NCBI RefSeq assembly: GCF_008087665.1
Contig: NZ_CP042912.1
Coordinates: forward strand, 1,426,001 to 1,490,000
DNA length: 64,000 nt
Source of the DNA: Mariniblastus fucicola
Lineage (GTDB): Bacteria > Planctomycetota > Planctomycetia > Pirellulales > Pirellulaceae
Direction of reading: 5' to 3'
Within the stretch, counting starts at the first letter, position 1. Each line of letters starts with the position of its first letter. The position numbers and the translations under genes are program-made. The notes below the pieces were generated by a model. The model was not told where the DNA came from and searched no databases. It saw nothing but the letters and a program-made list of their open reading frames with translations. Shown here piece after piece: positions 62,541-64,000 of the stretch.

Positions 62541-64000
62541 CTACTCTATTTCCCGTAACACTGCTCGAACTTGCCGATGTAGCAATTGAGGTGCTCGTAC
62601 GGCAACCAGTTTTTGCTTCGAGAGTACGAAAAACGCCACGCCAGGACGTCTCATCGGTTCCCCAATCGAATCGGACAAAATTGCCTCCAGCCGTTCGGTC
62701 GTCAGCCGACCATCCGCGAGTTTTGCTAACGGGTAGAGCTTTAGCAGAAAGATGCTGTCAGCGACGTCCTGTGAAGTAATCCAGACCGTTTCTTCGTCGA
62801 CGATGTAAACGGAAGCTCCCATTCCGTGAGCTGTTTCCTTGACGACATCGCCAACGGTTCTTTCATCGATCCAACCAGGTGCCATCGAATCACTGGTCCA
62901 ACCAGCATTGCCGAGCGAGTGCCAGTCAGCGATCAGTTGCACACCATTGTTGTCTCGCAAGTTCCGGAAAAACTTTCCGATCGGCAATCGAATCGAATTC
63001 GTGGGCGTAAAGTCAGCCGCGAACTTTCCAGAATTGATCCAGGGGACGGGCTGAAGCAGTTCACTCGCCGCAACATCGTTTCGCGCTAGCGCTTTCAGAC
63101 CGTCGACCAGTTTCTGCACTTCGCGAATAGCTGCGGGGGAATGGTTCAGTTCCAACTTTCCGGCTACGAATTCGATTTTGCCTTTCGGATCACCGGTTCC
63201 GTCTATATCTTCTTCGCGGACGTTGCCAGTCCAGGTTCCCGGAAAGATCAAACGGCGAATCAATTGCACCAGCTGGTGGCCGTCGTCTTCGTTTTCAATG
63301 ATCAATGCGATGCCAATGGACTCCGTTTCAAATTCCTCGCTGTTGGCGGCAGTAATCCAGAACCCTCGGTCGCTCTCGATCGCAACGAGGCCGACGGATT
63401 CGGCGATCTTGCGAATGACGGTGCCAGTGGATTCATTTTCAATCTGAAGCGAGACTTTTGGATTGACGTCTGCTCCCGAAACCGCGATCGTCGGTGCATC
63501 GATTGTTAAACGCAAACCCGATATCGCGGCCAGTTCGTGAAGCACGGTTTGCAAAGGCTGCTGGTCAAACTTCACGCCTAAAATGATCTGATCTTTTTGA
63601 CGTGACGGATCGGCGTCTTCAAAGCCAACTTTGTCGAAAAAATACTTGGGAGTTCCGATCGTCAAATCGCTTCGCATGTTCGAAGCAGCGGTTTGGATCT
63701 CAAGCAATGATGTTCCCGATTCCGCCAGAATCGAATTCAAATTTGCGTTTGGGTCGACAAGTTTCGCGACGGGTTCTTCGCCCGCACCAAGGTCGGAGTC
63801 ATCGTCAAAGCCTTCTATCGGAGGCTTGGTTTCCGCGAGCGAATCAGTTCCCTCGGTGCCAGGGATTTCTGGCGGAGTATCCGGAATTCCAATGATCGGA
63901 GGAGCATCACCAATTTCCGGCATCACAATTTCAGGTTCGTCAATGTCTGGCGTCGTGATGTCTGGGGCATCGGCCGGAGGATCTGTTTCCGAGTCAGCGT
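62541..64000 (-). CDS. Protein with two secretin-STN-like modules, C-terminal part
   Basis: The frame is open to the window edge, so the start is missing; the visible 486 residues are the C-terminus. A Pro/Asp/Glu/Ile-rich linker (about 64000-63750) precedes two similar modules. The first runs from VKFDQQPLQTVLHELAAISG to GFWITAANSEE and then HSPAAIREVQKLVDGL; the second from IGKFFRNLRDNNGVQLIA to TVWITSQDV and then APQLLHRQVRAVLREIE. The pattern resembles the STN/N0 domain and N1-like strand of secretins or TonB receptors, but no secretin pore follows. It is probably exported; function unknown. Confidence 0.6.
   Translation of the reverse strand, partial: ADSETDPPADAPDITTPDIDEPEIVMPEIGDAPPIIGIPDTPPEIPGTEGTDSLAETKPPIEGFDDDSDLGAGEEPVAKLVDPNANLNSILAESGTSLLEIQTAASNMRSDLTIGTPKYFFDKVGFEDADPSRQKDQIILGVKFDQQPLQTVLHELAAISGLRLTIDAPTIAVSGADVNPKVSLQIENESTGTVIRKIAESVGLVAIESDRGFWITAANSEEFETESIGIALIIENEDDGHQLVQLIRRLIFPGTWTGNVREEDIDGTGDPKGKIEFVAGKLELNHSPAAIREVQKLVDGLKALARNDVAASELLQPVPWINSGKFAADFTPTNSIRLPIGKFFRNLRDNNGVQLIADWHSLGNAGWTSDSMAPGWIDERTVGDVVKETAHGMGASVYIVDEETVWITSQDVADSIFLLKLYPLAKLADGRLTTERLEAILSDSIGEPMRRPGVAFFVLSKQKLVAVRAPQLLHRQVRAVLREIE

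Overview
The window looks like chromosomal DNA of a planctomycete, most likely of the Pirellulaceae/Rhodopirellula type. The evidence is a DUF1559 pilin-like protein (6852..7883) followed by a small lipoprotein, a PEP-CTERM protein (18792..20417), an RTX protein with an LEDRRLLA-type N-terminus (26045..27850), very large secreted or signalling proteins (984 and 1982 residues), and mid-range GC with few long operons. No IS element, prophage, tRNA, rRNA or CRISPR array was seen. Almost all of the window is core or lineage-specific chromosome rather than a mobile accessory island.

Layout: 1-12 kb is mostly metabolism: the 3' end of leuC, a DUF4344 metallopeptidase, a four-ACT aspartokinase, a thiolase, formate-THF ligase, the DUF1559/lipoprotein pair, a PlsC-type acyltransferase and glutamine-dependent NAD synthetase. 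11.8-20.4 kb holds a zinc-ribbon membrane protein and a 984-residue secreted repeat protein (probably cotranscribed), clpS, an M20 dipeptidase and the PEP-CTERM protein. 20.4-24.3 kb is a metal-uptake ABC locus. Its permease is fused to a DtxR/MntR-like regulator, and a strong internal promoter carries a perfect 14-bp palindrome at the predicted transcription start. 24.6-28 kb has a pentapeptide-repeat protein, leuD (25 kb from leuC) and the RTX-metzincin protein.

28-35 kb holds a secreted protein built from two copies of one domain, then phoH, a 7TM-HD (PgpH-like) phosphodiesterase and a single-pass protein resembling FtsQ/POTRA proteins. 34-43.8 kb holds an alpha/beta hydrolase, an S46 dipeptidyl-peptidase, a coiled-coil secreted protein with its own terminator, an orphan beta-class DNA methyltransferase, a six-TM membrane protein, yacG with a tiny basic protein, and a coupled secreted protein/M20 carboxypeptidase pair. 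43.8-49.8 kb is one gene for a pseudokinase-ATPase-TPR-GAF-hybrid histidine kinase. 50-56 kb holds a hotdog/methyltransferase fusion, then rpmI-rplT (own terminator) and pheS-pheT, with a PheT lacking its tRNA-binding insert. 56-64 kb has a DUF6702/M1 peptidase pair, an HD-GYP response regulator with a histidine kinase, and the 3' part of a gene with two secretin-STN-like modules.

The clearest departures from textbook layouts are the self-regulated metal transporter with its operator-like site, the 1982-residue signalling hybrid with a degenerate kinase domain, the thioesterase-methyltransferase fusion, the FtsQ-like protein in a phylum generally described as lacking FtsZ, and a small family of REP-like hairpins with a CTGTCCCAG core between convergent genes. 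I did not find a convincing, completely new multi-gene system. All family assignments are by eye from sequence motifs; nothing was searched.
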